DNA of 45,804 nt, taken from assembly GCA_002344565.1 (NCBI GenBank), contig DDTZ01000052.1, positions 1-45,804 of the forward strand. The letters are read 5' to 3'. The position numbers were made by a program, and so were the translations under genes. Shown here in pieces: positions 35,468-42,723 of this stretch. Under the pieces are notes generated by a model. It did no database searches and was not told the DNA's origin. It saw only the letters and a list, made by a program, of their open reading frames with translations. Each line of letters starts with the position of its first letter. Position 1 is the first letter of the stretch. Source of the DNA: Bdellovibrionaceae bacterium UBA2351 (GTDB lineage: Bacteria; Bdellovibrionota; Bdellovibrionia; Bdellovibrionales; Bdellovibrionaceae).

Positions 35468-36507
35468 TTTTTGCGCTTAGAGGAACGATGATTCGGCTCT
35501 TTTACTCGTTCAGCTGTTACCGATTTTTTGCGTTTTCTCTTTTGCTGAACTTCTAGCATTTTTTCTTGCTTCACCTGACTGGCGCGAACCTCGGCTTCCA
35601 ATTTAAGATAGCTTTCCCAGCGATCAGGCTCTAACAGGCCATCCGCAATAGCTTCCTTAATGGCACAGCCCGGCTCAGTTTGATGTTTACAGTCACTAAA
35701 CTTACACTGACCGAATAACCCCACTACATCACTGAACTCGGCCTCTAAACCCTGCGTATGATCTGATAAAGCCAGTTCACGCATTCCCGGAGTATCAATA
35801 ACTAATCCCCCAAATCGACTGACGTATAAATTTCTTGACGTTGTAGTATGACGACCTCTGCCATCTTTTTCTCGAATTTCTTGAGTCTTAATTTTATCTT
35901 TACCGATTAAAAAATTAACTAGCGTCGACTTGCCAACTCCCGAAGATCCAATAATTACAGCAGTCTTGCCAGTCTCTAAATACTCTCCAAAGAAATCAGC
36001 TTGCTCAAACGAGTCTTTCGACAACGCATGAACGGGAATTCCCGGAAACAGAGCCTTCAAATCAGATACAAACTCCGCCGTTTCCTCAGGATACAGATCT
36101 GATTTGGTTAAAAGAATAACTGGCGCCGTATCTGAATCAAGCGCGATAGCTAAATAGCGCTCAATTCGACGTTCATTCAGATCTTCATTCAAAGATGTCA
36201 CAATAAAAGTGTAGTCAACATTTGTAGATAAAATTTGCGCGTCCGACGATTCACCAATTTGTTTTCTGTAAATCGTAGTCTTTCGCGGACAGATTTGATG
36301 AATGATGGCTTTATCCGCATCGTCCAATATTTCAATCAGAACCCAATCACCCACAGCGGGATAATCTTTGCGACTCATAGCTTGATGTTGCATCTTTCCA
36401 CTAATAGCGGCCCAGCAGGTCGCATCTTCGCTCCACTGAACTTTATAAAGAGCGCGTTCTTCACAGATAACTCGTGACGGAACACACATCCTTATCTCTT
36501 CCGTCAC
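35464..36507 (-). CDS. rsgA: Ribosome small subunit-dependent GTPase RsgA
   Basis: A circularly permuted GTPase that assists late 30S maturation. An N-terminal OB-fold is followed by the permuted G motifs G4 LLTKSD, G1 GSSGVGKST and G3 DTPGMRE, then the zinc motif CKFSDCKHQTEPGC. The usable start is GTG at 36507, but the same frame upstream to about 36570 encodes the family-like YGWSDFFAQTP with no ATG, GTG or TTG. An ATG at 36561 reads into a stop within a T6 run; one more T would join it to rsgA. The true N-terminus is therefore uncertain. Confidence 0.92.
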   Translation of the reverse strand: MTEEIRMCVPSRVICEERALYKVQWSEDATCWAAISGKMQHQAMSRKDYPAVGDWVLIEILDDADKAIIHQICPRKTTIYRKQIGESSDAQILSTNVDYTFIVTSLNEDLNERRIERYLAIALDSDTAPVILLTKSDLYPEETAEFVSDLKALFPGIPVHALSKDSFEQADFFGEYLETGKTAVIIGSSGVGKSTLVNFLIGKDKIKTQEIREKDGRGRHTTTSRNLYVSRFGGLVIDTPGMRELALSDHTQGLEAEFSDVVGLFGQCKFSDCKHQTEPGCAIKEAIADGLLEPDRWESYLKLEAEVRASQVKQEKMLEVQQKRKRKKSVTAERVKEPNHRSSKRKN

Positions 36508-36566
36508 GGGCGTCTGAGCAAAAAAATCGCTCCATCCATACTTAACTAAAAAATCTTCATCCTGAC

Positions 36567-37844
36567 CTATACAGACTCCATTATTGCCGCTATACCCATT
36601 CCACCCGCAGTGCAGATAGAAATCAAGCCGCGTTTTTTGCCACCGGATGACAATAACTTAGCAAGCGTGCCAGTGATACGTGCTCCGGTCGCCGCAAAAG
36701 GATGCCCCAAAGCCACGCTACTACCGACTTGATTGATTTTACTTCGTTCAAACTTACCAATCGGAGCCGAACGACCCAAAACTTCACGGCAGTATTTCTC
36801 ATCCTCCATTGCCTTCAAGTTACACAGAACTTGACCCGCAAAGGCTTCGTGCAATTCAAAATAGTCAAAATCCGCCGGAGTCAGTTTATTACGAGCAAAC
36901 AATTGTGAAATTGCTTTTGTTGGCGCCATCAACAAACCATCGCCTTTTACAAAATTAATGGCAGCCACTTGCACATCAATCAATTTAGCTAAAGGTTTTG
37001 CGCCGATTTTATCGGCACCGATTCTATTCCCAACAAGAACTGCCGCCGCACCATCTGTCAGCGGAGAACTATTCCCAGCTGTTAGCGTTCCTGCTTTAGG
37101 ATCGAATGCTGGTTTTAATTTCGCAAGTTTTTCTAAAGAGGTATCTCCACGTAACGTTCCATCTCGTTTTAAACCATGGAATGGATTCACTAGATCGTCA
37201 TAGAAACCATTATCATAAGCTTTCGCGCCATTTTTATGACTAGCTAGCGCAAACTCGTCTTGCTCTTGACGAGTTATTCCCCATTCTTTCACCATCAATT
37301 CGCAGTGCTCACCCATCGACATTAATGTGCGTGGTTCATTCACGCTCGGAACGGATGGTTTCAGCGCACCTAAACTCATTTTTGTTAAAGCTTGCACACG
37401 CTCGCCAAATGTTCTGGCTTTGTTTAAATCAAGCAACACCTGCTGAAATGTTTTAGAAACTTCGATTGGTAAATCGCTATTCGTGTCGACACCGCCAGCG
37501 ATACCGATATCAATTACTCCTGTATGTGCTTTTAAGCCAATTTGCCAAACATTTTCTAAGCCAGTACCACAAGCACGCTGAACATTGTACGCCGGCGAAT
37601 GCGGATGAACTTTTGTTGATAGCAAGACTTCGCGAGCTAAATTAAAATCAGACGAGCTATTCATCACAGCGCCAATCGCTGTGTCATCAATTAATTTGCC
37701 TTCTAAATGATAACGGTCCACTAACCCTTCCACGGCGGCGACCATCAAGTCTTTGCGACTAACATCAGCATAGGTCGTTTGGCTCTTTGCAAACGGGACA
37801 CGAGAACTTCCTAAAATATACACATCATTATTATTTGTTTTCAT
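36567..37844 (-). CDS. Acetyl-CoA C-acyltransferase (thiolase, FadI-like)
   Basis: A 425-residue thiolase. The acyl-accepting Cys92 lies in QRACGTGLE; HEAFAG, GHPFAATGAR and the second catalytic Cys in ICTAGGMG are present. Length and an N-terminal ILGSSRVPFAK fit the FadI/FadA group that cleaves 3-ketoacyl-CoA in fatty acid beta-oxidation. It overlaps the upstream tetR gene by 14 bp, so the regulator probably controls it. No partner FadJ/FadB gene is in the window. Its 3' end lies next to the doubtful 5' end of rsgA. Confidence 0.93.
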   Translation of the reverse strand: MKTNNNDVYILGSSRVPFAKSQTTYADVSRKDLMVAAVEGLVDRYHLEGKLIDDTAIGAVMNSSSDFNLAREVLLSTKVHPHSPAYNVQRACGTGLENVWQIGLKAHTGVIDIGIAGGVDTNSDLPIEVSKTFQQVLLDLNKARTFGERVQALTKMSLGALKPSVPSVNEPRTLMSMGEHCELMVKEWGITRQEQDEFALASHKNGAKAYDNGFYDDLVNPFHGLKRDGTLRGDTSLEKLAKLKPAFDPKAGTLTAGNSSPLTDGAAAVLVGNRIGADKIGAKPLAKLIDVQVAAINFVKGDGLLMAPTKAISQLFARNKLTPADFDYFELHEAFAGQVLCNLKAMEDEKYCREVLGRSAPIGKFERSKINQVGSSVALGHPFAATGARITGTLAKLLSSGGKKRGLISICTAGGMGIAAIMESV

Positions 37845-38430
37845 ATTTCACTCCATCTTTCGAAATAGTTAATAATATTTTTTTTGTTGTTTTAATCATA
37901 TCCATTTTTAAATCGTCATTCTTCATTGACCGAGCCATTACCAAGGCGCCCACCATCGAAGCAAAAATAAATTTGGCATATTTCATACGTTCTTCACTGC
38001 GTTTATGAGGCATTCCCTGCGATAGAGCCAAAAACATCGCCTGCATTTTTTCTTCAATCATTTCACGGACCGATGGTTTCAATCTATGCAGATCTGCACC
38101 TAACGCTACAAACATACATCCCCGCTCAACCGCATCGATATGCCTCTCATCCAAGTAGTACTCAATAAACTTGGTTACAGTCTGGGAACCATGTTTTTTG
38201 TAGTGTTCAGAATGCAGCTCAATTAGTCGATCAAGCTCTCTAAGAATCACCTGCGCAAACAAATCATCCTTAGATTTAAAATGACTATACAGTGCACCCG
38301 ACGTCAAACCTAAACGCTTCATTACTTTATCCACCGGAGCCGCACTTTGGCCCCAGACCTTTAAGCTCGCTAAAGCTTCGACTAAAATTTTTTCTTTAAT
38401 CTGAGCTTTTTCCTCTTGGCTTACTCGCAT
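37831..38430 (-). CDS. TetR family regulator of the thiolase gene
   Basis: A 199-residue TetR protein with the helix-turn-helix SLKVWGQSAAPVDKVMKRLGLTSGALYSHFKSKDDLFAQ and a C-terminal part resembling TetR members such as the AcrR/NemR-like group. The start is ATG 38430 (MRVSQEEK) with AAGGATC upstream. A longer frame to 38493 would include the operator palindrome and is unlikely. It overlaps the thiolase start by 14 bp. The palindrome 15 bp upstream suggests autoregulation. Confidence 0.9.
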   Translation of the reverse strand: MRVSQEEKAQIKEKILVEALASLKVWGQSAAPVDKVMKRLGLTSGALYSHFKSKDDLFAQVILRELDRLIELHSEHYKKHGSQTVTKFIEYYLDERHIDAVERGCMFVALGADLHRLKPSVREMIEEKMQAMFLALSQGMPHKRSEERMKYAKFIFASMVGALVMARSMKNDDLKMDMIKTTKKILLTISKDGVKYENK

Positions 38431-38444
38431 GTCATGATCCTTAT

Positions 38445-38468
38445 TATTAATAACGCTCGTTATTAATA
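38445..38468. promoter_or_regulatory. 24-bp palindromic operator of tetR-thiolase
   Basis: TATTAATAACG and CGTTATTAATA are perfect 11-base arms around CT, 15 bp upstream of the tetR start. Symmetry and position are those of a TetR autoregulatory operator. Confidence 0.75.
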
Positions 38469-38621
38469 TCGGTCGATAGTCTGTTTTTGTCAATACTCTA
38501 AAATGAGAATGCCTTTAGAACATTTACGCTATATGGCCTAATTGCAGATGAAACCCAACCCATAGAAGCGCCAGACGGAATGTTTTTATAATTTAATTAG
38601 ATTTTGAGACACCCAGACGAT

Positions 38622-38801
38622 CTAGTGTCGTGTGGGATTTCTTAAGTCTTTTGGATAACCAAAAGGTTGTTTACTACGGCGCCAATAAAACGGCCGACGA
38701 CTGATTGCCGCTCTATTTTCTTTCTCGATCGTTTCCAAAGTTTTTGTGAGTTTTTCTTTTTCGGTTATATTTTTTCTGTGCTTAGTGACGTCCTTGTTCA
38801 T
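38622..38801 (-). CDS. Small basic protein of 59 residues, unknown function
   Basis: A very charged protein (MNKDVTKHRKNITEKEKLTK then RRPFYWRRSKQPFGYPKD). No family recognised. It is supported as a gene by GAGG at 38807-38810, five bases before the second ATG (38801), and by a sigma-54-like promoter at 38838-38854 whose predicted RNA start near 38827 leaves a leader of about 26 bases. The Arg/Trp-rich C-terminal half suggests nucleic acid or membrane contact, but that is only composition. Confidence 0.5.
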   Translation of the reverse strand: MNKDVTKHRKNITEKEKLTKTLETIEKENRAAISRRPFYWRRSKQPFGYPKDLRNPTRH

Positions 38802-38837
38802 CATTACCTCGCATATTGGTTTAACTACCGATAAATT

Positions 38838-38854
38838 AGCAACATCAACGCCAT
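38838..38854 (-). promoter_or_regulatory. Candidate sigma-54 promoter (59-residue gene)
   Basis: The minus strand reads ATGGCGTTGATGTTGCT: TGGC and TTGCT are conserved and GG and GC are 10 bp apart; the rest of the -24 box (GTT instead of ACG) deviates. Confidence 0.45.
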
Positions 38855-38957
38855 ACTAAACATGTCGTAATTCATTTCATCCAAATCATCTCTGCCTAAT
38901 ATTTAGCACTTGAGGCAGAATGAATCGCCTCTGACAGAGTTTGGGGCAAATCGCAAC

Positions 38958-38997
38958 GTGACGTCTTGAATACTTCAAATATACAAACCAACGTCAC
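38958..38997. promoter_or_regulatory. Inverted GTGACGT pair, candidate activator site
   Basis: GTGACGT at 38958-38964 and ACGTCAC at 38991-38997 are perfect inverted copies 26 bp apart. They lie 103-143 bp upstream of the promoter at 38838-38854, a usual distance for sigma-54 activators. The same heptamer occurs at 40932. Confidence 0.4.
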
Positions 38998-39272
38998 TCT
39001 TTTTAATGGCACTTACTTTGCTTTACTTTCTATCAACTACGATCTGCGGTGCTCACCAACAGATCATGTTGCTATAAAAACTCTTTATTCTAGTATCCCT
39101 CCCCTCAAGGTTGGCGAGTTTTTGCACTCCCAGCCTTTCTTTAAAATTTCTCTCAGAACTATTTTTTGACATTGAAAAGGTAGGCTCTGAGGGAAATTTC
39201 TCTTTCTTCAAATGCGTTGTAAGAATCATGTTCGAACTCACACCTGAAACTTCCGCACTTTTTTTTTCGACT

Positions 39273-39289
39273 AAGGCAAGCTTCTTGCT
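39273..39289 (+). promoter_or_regulatory. Candidate sigma-54 promoter (DUF1269-like gene 1)
   Basis: AAGGCAAGCTTCTTGCT keeps GG-N10-GC, GGCA and TTGCT. The expected RNA start near 39300 is about 48 bases before the ATG, with AAGGAG at 39337-39342. Confidence 0.5.
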
Positions 39290-39347
39290 CTTCAAGTCCG
39301 TAAGAGCTCAGCGGACAGAAAATTAACGGTTTTCTGAAGGAGAAATC

Positions 39348-39890
39348 ATGATTAAATTTAGTACGGTTTTTGGTATCTATAAAACAAGAAATGAAACGCA
39401 AGATACAATGGACTCACTAGCCGATGAGGGTTTTGATACATCAAAAATTTCGCTTCTATTTCCGGAAAATGCTAGCCCTCAAAACAATTTAGTCACGACT
39501 AATTCAAATTTATTGCGAGGCCAAACTATCAATCAGAATCTCGATCTGATGGAGGACGCCAGGACCTTACATATACCTGGCTATGGTCCTTTAATAGCAG
39601 CCGGCCCCGCTATGGAATTCTTAACCCACGCTTCCCATGGGGACACTGGATGGCTTTCAGGGCCATTGATACAGCAAGGCATTCCCGAATACGAAGCGAT
39701 AAAATATGAAAACAATGTAGATGAGAGCGGGTTCTTGTTAGCAATAGACTGCTCTAGCTTCCAGAGGCAGCAATTGGCTCAGAAAATCTTATCAGACAAA
39801 GGCGCACGCTATGTGGCATTTACATCCAATGGAAATTTGGAGGATACGCAATCGCTTTGGACTACTCCAACCACCGCTTCAAAATTTTGA
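39348..39890 (+). CDS. DUF1269/general-stress-protein-like protein 1
   Basis: A 180-residue protein with an N-terminal ferredoxin-like half (STVFGIYKTRNETQDTMDSLADEGFDTSKISLLFPE), a central glycine-poor segment IPGYGPLIAAGPAMEFL, and the C-terminal GIPEYEAIKYENNVDESGFLLAIDC. This order is that of DUF1269/YflT-like general stress proteins; the assignment is by pattern. The segment that is a Gly-rich membrane hairpin in relatives is weak here. A good ribosome site (AAGGAG) and a sigma-54-like promoter precede it. A paralogue lies at 40183 on the other strand. Confidence 0.65.
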   Translation: MIKFSTVFGIYKTRNETQDTMDSLADEGFDTSKISLLFPENASPQNNLVTTNSNLLRGQTINQNLDLMEDARTLHIPGYGPLIAAGPAMEFLTHASHGDTGWLSGPLIQQGIPEYEAIKYENNVDESGFLLAIDCSSFQRQQLAQKILSDKGARYVAFTSNGNLEDTQSLWTTPTTASKF

Positions 39891-39895
39891 AGCGG
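39874..39895. repeat. Perfect 22-bp palindrome over the stop codon
   Basis: CCGCTTCAAAA and TTTTGAAGCGG form a perfect palindrome that covers the last codons and stop of the DUF1269-like gene. It may form a bidirectional terminator with the convergent gene, although T-runs outside the stem are weak. Confidence 0.6.
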
Positions 39896-39923
39896 AGCCA
39901 AATAATTTGTTTTAATAAAATAT

Positions 39924-40172
39924 CTAAGCTTGCTCTTTAGGCATAAAAAATAATTTAAAGTTTCTCCAATAAGGCGCCACGGTTGCTTTCGCTCTATCAA
40001 ACCATGTCTGACAAAGAACACCATTGACAATCACGATATTGTCACAATTGCCATTCAAACAACCGCCTTCATACTCCCATGTGTTGATTTGAAATTGAGT
40101 AGGAACTCTGAAGGAGTTTGGAAAAAATCTACGTCTTAGACTATTTCTGTTTGATGAATCAAATTTTTTCAT
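39924..40172 (-). CDS. Small protein of 82 residues, unknown function
   Basis: A basic protein with an Arg-rich start (RNSLRRRFFPNSFRVPTQFQINTWEYEGG), three Cys (GGCLNGNCDN, VLCQTW) and an aromatic C-terminal half (PYWRNFKLFFMPKEQA). No family recognised. It is a convincing gene: AAGGAGG lies six bases before the ATG and touches the stop of the upstream DUF1269-like gene, so the two are probably translationally coupled and share its sigma-54-like promoter. Confidence 0.65.
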   Translation of the reverse strand: MKKFDSSNRNSLRRRFFPNSFRVPTQFQINTWEYEGGCLNGNCDNIVIVNGVLCQTWFDRAKATVAPYWRNFKLFFMPKEQA

Positions 40173-40182
40173 TTGAACCTCC

Positions 40183-40734
40183 TTATACTACCTTTTTGTT
40201 AGCGGCGATATCGCGCGCACGGTATAATTTTAATATATCAATCGCTCGCTGTTTCCATTTCGAATTATCGACATGGATTGCAACTAACATTGTACCCCCA
40301 CGAATAGATTTCTCACACAGACGAGCAACGTACTCTGGCACACCGAACCCTGTAACTGCACCAGCTAATGCTCCAGCGAAAACGCCAACACTCATCGCTA
40401 CTGAAAAAACCATCCACGGGGCACGTTGCGCGACAATTTCAGCACCTGGAACGTTAACCCAACCATTTAATCCCGCCCAACCATAAAGTGCTCCTAGTAT
40501 AGTTCCCGCGATACCTCCCATTACTGAATACTTATAAGCCATTGTCTCTTTAGCAAATGCAAGTTCAGCCCGCCCCTCAGTAACTGGCATTATTACGGAA
40601 ACATCGGATTTCCTAAAACCACGTTCCTCTAGAGCTTCCACAACGTGATCTAAATCAGTTTTGGTTTTTAAAATGGCAGTGACGGCTTCACCGGATTCGG
40701 CGATTTGCACTTCTTTTGCTGTGTCGTCAGTCAT
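40183..40734 (-). CDS. DUF1269/general-stress-protein-like protein 2
   Basis: A 183-residue membrane-associated protein. The N-terminal half (AILKTKTDLDHVVEALEERGFRKSDVSVIMP) looks like the ferredoxin-like part of DUF1269/YflT stress proteins. Two Gly/Ala-rich membrane segments follow (VMGGIAGTILGALYGWAG and FSVAMSVGVFAGALAGAVTGFG), then the family ending GVPEYVARLCEKSIRGGTMLVAIH. It precedes the 82-residue gene on the same transcript. A sigma-54-like promoter lies 97-113 bp upstream of the ATG. Confidence 0.7.
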   Translation of the reverse strand: MTDDTAKEVQIAESGEAVTAILKTKTDLDHVVEALEERGFRKSDVSVIMPVTEGRAELAFAKETMAYKYSVMGGIAGTILGALYGWAGLNGWVNVPGAEIVAQRAPWMVFSVAMSVGVFAGALAGAVTGFGVPEYVARLCEKSIRGGTMLVAIHVDNSKWKQRAIDILKLYRARDIAANKKVV

Positions 40735-40830
40735 AATATCCTCCCAAAGAAACTAATTCCTGTCTTATATTCCTATTCTGTTGGTACTTTTTAATATTGG
40801 TTACTTGCCAATATATAAGAGAATAATAAA

Positions 40831-40847
40831 TGCAATGACAAAGCCAA
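40831..40847 (-). promoter_or_regulatory. Candidate sigma-54 promoter (DUF1269-like gene 2 and 82-residue gene)
   Basis: The minus strand reads TTGGCTTTGTCATTGCA: TTGGC, TTGCA and the 10-bp GG-GC spacing fit; the last three bases of the -24 box (TTT for ACG) do not. Confidence 0.5.
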
Positions 40848-40931
40848 TCAGGCTCTTCTAAATCGCAGTTCATAATTCGATATGGGGCAGTTTTATAAAG
40901 AGAGTCGGGAAAACTTCCACAACCATGTGAT

Positions 40932-40938
40932 GTGACGT
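40932..40938. promoter_or_regulatory. GTGACGT, candidate shared activator site
   Basis: This copy lies 85 bp from the minus-strand promoter and 76 bp from the plus-strand promoter of the same intergenic region, as expected for one enhancer serving divergent sigma-54 promoters. Confidence 0.35.
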
Positions 40939-41013
40939 AAAACTAATTTGCCAAACCCCAAAGTGTTTCGTTTTTCCCCACGCATCAAACATGACACGAC
41001 TTGCCGGGGAATA

Positions 41014-41030
41014 TTGGTACGGATGTTGCT
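41014..41030 (+). promoter_or_regulatory. Candidate sigma-54 promoter (leader RNA / NtrC-type gene)
   Basis: TTGGTACGGATGTTGCT matches YTGGCACG-N4-TTGCW at every fixed position but one (C to T), with the exact 10-bp GG-GC spacing. It shares TTGGTACG and TTGCT with the site at 43084. The RNA would start near 41041. Confidence 0.68.
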
Positions 41031-41040
41031 CTTTAACATG

Positions 41041-41157
41041 AGTCTGTCGATAGATGAGTGTGGAAAATTAGGAACAAAGACACTGCAAAATGTCTTCCTA
41101 AAATGAATTCATTTCCACACTCACTACTGACAAGTTGTTAGAAATATAGATTTTTTT
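41041..41157 (+). ncRNA. Predicted structured leader or small RNA
   Basis: Twelve-base arms TGAGTGTGGAAA (41055-41066) and TTTCCACACTCA (41112-41123) pair perfectly. Inside, TTAGG pairs with CCTAA and AAGACA with TGTCTT around the loop CTGCAAAA. A weaker stem (41126-41140) and a T7 run at 41151-41157 follow, which might end the RNA. It begins about 14 bases after the expected sigma-54 start point. Whether it is a separate RNA or the 260-base leader of the activator gene cannot be told from sequence. Confidence 0.4.
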
Positions 41158-41301
41158 CGGATAACAAAAAGCAGACAAATCCTGTTAGTTTTTGATGGAA
41201 GACGAGAAAAATTACACATTTAATTAACTTTATGGGGTACTCAATGGGGCAAAAAGCAACATTCCATTGTGGCAAAAAGCCTCATATGCTAGGTAAAGGG
41301 G

Positions 41302-42696
41302 ATGAGCCGAATGAAAGCTAGAATCGCACTTATAGATGACGACCGTGATACACTAAAACTGCTAAGCAACTTCTTCGAAAATCTAGATTACACTACATTT
41401 CTATATGAAGATGCTTTGAAAGCATTTGAAGATATCTCGAATAACAAACTGAATTGTGATGTTATTGTTACTGACTTTAGTCTTCCTAATATTTCAGGTA
41501 TTGAATTCACTAAGCGAATGAAAACTTTGGGTAATCAAATTCCCATTATCCTAATTACCGCAAACAGAAAAGTAGAGGTGGCTGTTGAGGCCATTCATGC
41601 CGGCGCCTACGACTTTGTTGTTAAACCCATCCACTTCCCACAACTCCTAGTTTCGGTAGAGCGCGCATTGCACTTACTTCGCGTCGAACAAGACAACCAA
41701 ACTTTAAAAACAGTTGTTAAACTTCAGGAAGGCACAACAAGCCTTGAAGGGGTTATCGGTAAAAGCCCTGGCATCAAACACGCTTTGGATTTAGCTCGTA
41801 GAGTGTCTCAATCAAGTTCAAACGTTTTGATTTCAGGGGAAAGCGGAACAGGTAAAGAAATTATCGCAAAAACGATTCACGTGCTAGGTCCCCGCAAAAA
41901 ATTTCCTTTTGTCGCAATCAATTGCGCATCTATTCCAGAAAACTTACTTGAATCAGAGTTATTCGGCCATGCAAAAGGCTCATTCACTGGCGCCTCTGAA
42001 AAGAAAGTCGGCTTATTTGAAGAAGCCGATGGCGGCACACTATTCCTTGATGAAATTGGGGATTTAAATCTTTCTTTGCAAGCTAAGCTTCTTCGCGTTC
42101 TTCAAGAAAGAAAAATTAAGCGCATAGGTGAAAATCAATATCGCCCTATTCGCGCACGTATCGTGTGCGCTACACACAAGAACTTACGCGAAGAAGTTGA
42201 AAAGAAAAACTTCCGAGAAGATTTGTTCTTCCGTTTAAACGTTATTCCCATATGGATTCCACCTTTAAGAGAACGCAAAGAAGATATTATTCCTCTTGCA
42301 GAATTCTTTTTAAATAAATTTTCGGCATTAAATAATATTCGTGGCAAGTATTTTAGCAACGATTGCTTAGAGGCATTGATCAAGCATCCATGGAAAGGTA
42401 ACGTTCGTGAACTTGAAAATTCAATTGAACGTGCATTGGTATTAGCTGAAACCGATCGTATCGAAGCGGACGATGTTATTCCGGTTGACCAATCCGACAC
42501 ACGTGAAACTAGCATAGAAAATGCATTTGATTTTAGTAGAATTTCACAATCTCGCCTGTTGTCGGTGGAAGAATTGATCAATAAATATATTAGCTACGCC
42601 CTTGAAATTAATCATGGAGTGAAAGAAAAGACAGCTAAAGATTTGCAGATCGACAGAAAAACACTTTACAGACGTTTGAAAGAAATGGAGCATTGA
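41302..42696 (+). CDS. NtrC-type sigma-54-dependent response regulator
   Basis: A 464-residue activator. The receiver (1-125) has Asp12-14, phospho-acceptor Asp58, Thr86 and Lys108. The AAA+ domain (about 150-385) has Walker A GESGTGKE (179-186), the sigma-54 contact loop as GSFTGA (226-231) in place of GAFTGA, and Walker B LFLDEIGD (Asp250, Glu251). The C-terminus is a Fis-type helix-turn-helix (TAKDLQIDRKTLYRRLKEMEH). ATG 41311 is an alternative start with better spacing to AAGGGG. No kinase is adjacent; the Hpt, receiver and HAMP-array genes follow on the same strand. Confidence 0.95.
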   Translation: MSRMKARIALIDDDRDTLKLLSNFFENLDYTTFLYEDALKAFEDISNNKLNCDVIVTDFSLPNISGIEFTKRMKTLGNQIPIILITANRKVEVAVEAIHAGAYDFVVKPIHFPQLLVSVERALHLLRVEQDNQTLKTVVKLQEGTTSLEGVIGKSPGIKHALDLARRVSQSSSNVLISGESGTGKEIIAKTIHVLGPRKKFPFVAINCASIPENLLESELFGHAKGSFTGASEKKVGLFEEADGGTLFLDEIGDLNLSLQAKLLRVLQERKIKRIGENQYRPIRARIVCATHKNLREEVEKKNFREDLFFRLNVIPIWIPPLRERKEDIIPLAEFFLNKFSALNNIRGKYFSNDCLEALIKHPWKGNVRELENSIERALVLAETDRIEADDVIPVDQSDTRETSIENAFDFSRISQSRLLSVEELINKYISYALEINHGVKEKTAKDLQIDRKTLYRRLKEMEH

Positions 42697-42723
42697 TTCC
42701 GTTAGAAATTTTAGGAGTTACAC

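Larger units (their letters stand above)
38805..39347. other. Gene-free regulatory region with two divergent sigma-54-like promoters
   Basis: This 543-bp stretch separates the 59-residue gene (minus) from the DUF1269-like gene (plus). It holds a minus-strand promoter at 38838-38854, an inverted pair of GTGACGT at 38958-38964 and 38991-38997, and a plus-strand promoter at 39273-39289. Short frames within it overlap these sites, lack ribosome sites and are not called. Confidence 0.55.
40735..41301. other. Gene-free divergent regulatory region with folded RNA
   Basis: This 567-bp stretch lies between the DUF1269-like gene 2 (minus) and the NtrC-type gene (plus). It contains an inverted repeat ATATTGG-N7-CCAATAT (40794-40814), a minus-strand sigma-54-like promoter (40831-40847), GTGACGT (40932-40938), a plus-strand sigma-54-like promoter (41014-41030), a strong two-part RNA fold (41055-41123) and two copies of GGCAAAAAGC 23 bp apart (41248, 41271). 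No credible coding frame is present. Confidence 0.65.

Noticed and set aside
38431..38493. Longer start of the thiolase-linked TetR
   Set aside because: It would place the 24-bp operator inside the coding sequence; ATG 38430 has a ribosome site.
38966..39326. Short open frames on both strands in the 38.8-39.3 kb gap
   Set aside because: They overlap each other and the sigma-54-like promoter at 39273, lack ribosome sites and show no protein-like pattern.
40794..40814. ATATTGG-N7-CCAATAT as an FNR/CRP site
   Set aside because: The half-sites do not fit TTGAT or TGTGA, and it lies downstream of the predicted promoter; it may be only a leader hairpin.
41236..41280. GG and GC pairs just before the NtrC-type gene as a sigma-54 promoter
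   Set aside because: No pair has the required 10-bp spacing; the better site is at 41014.
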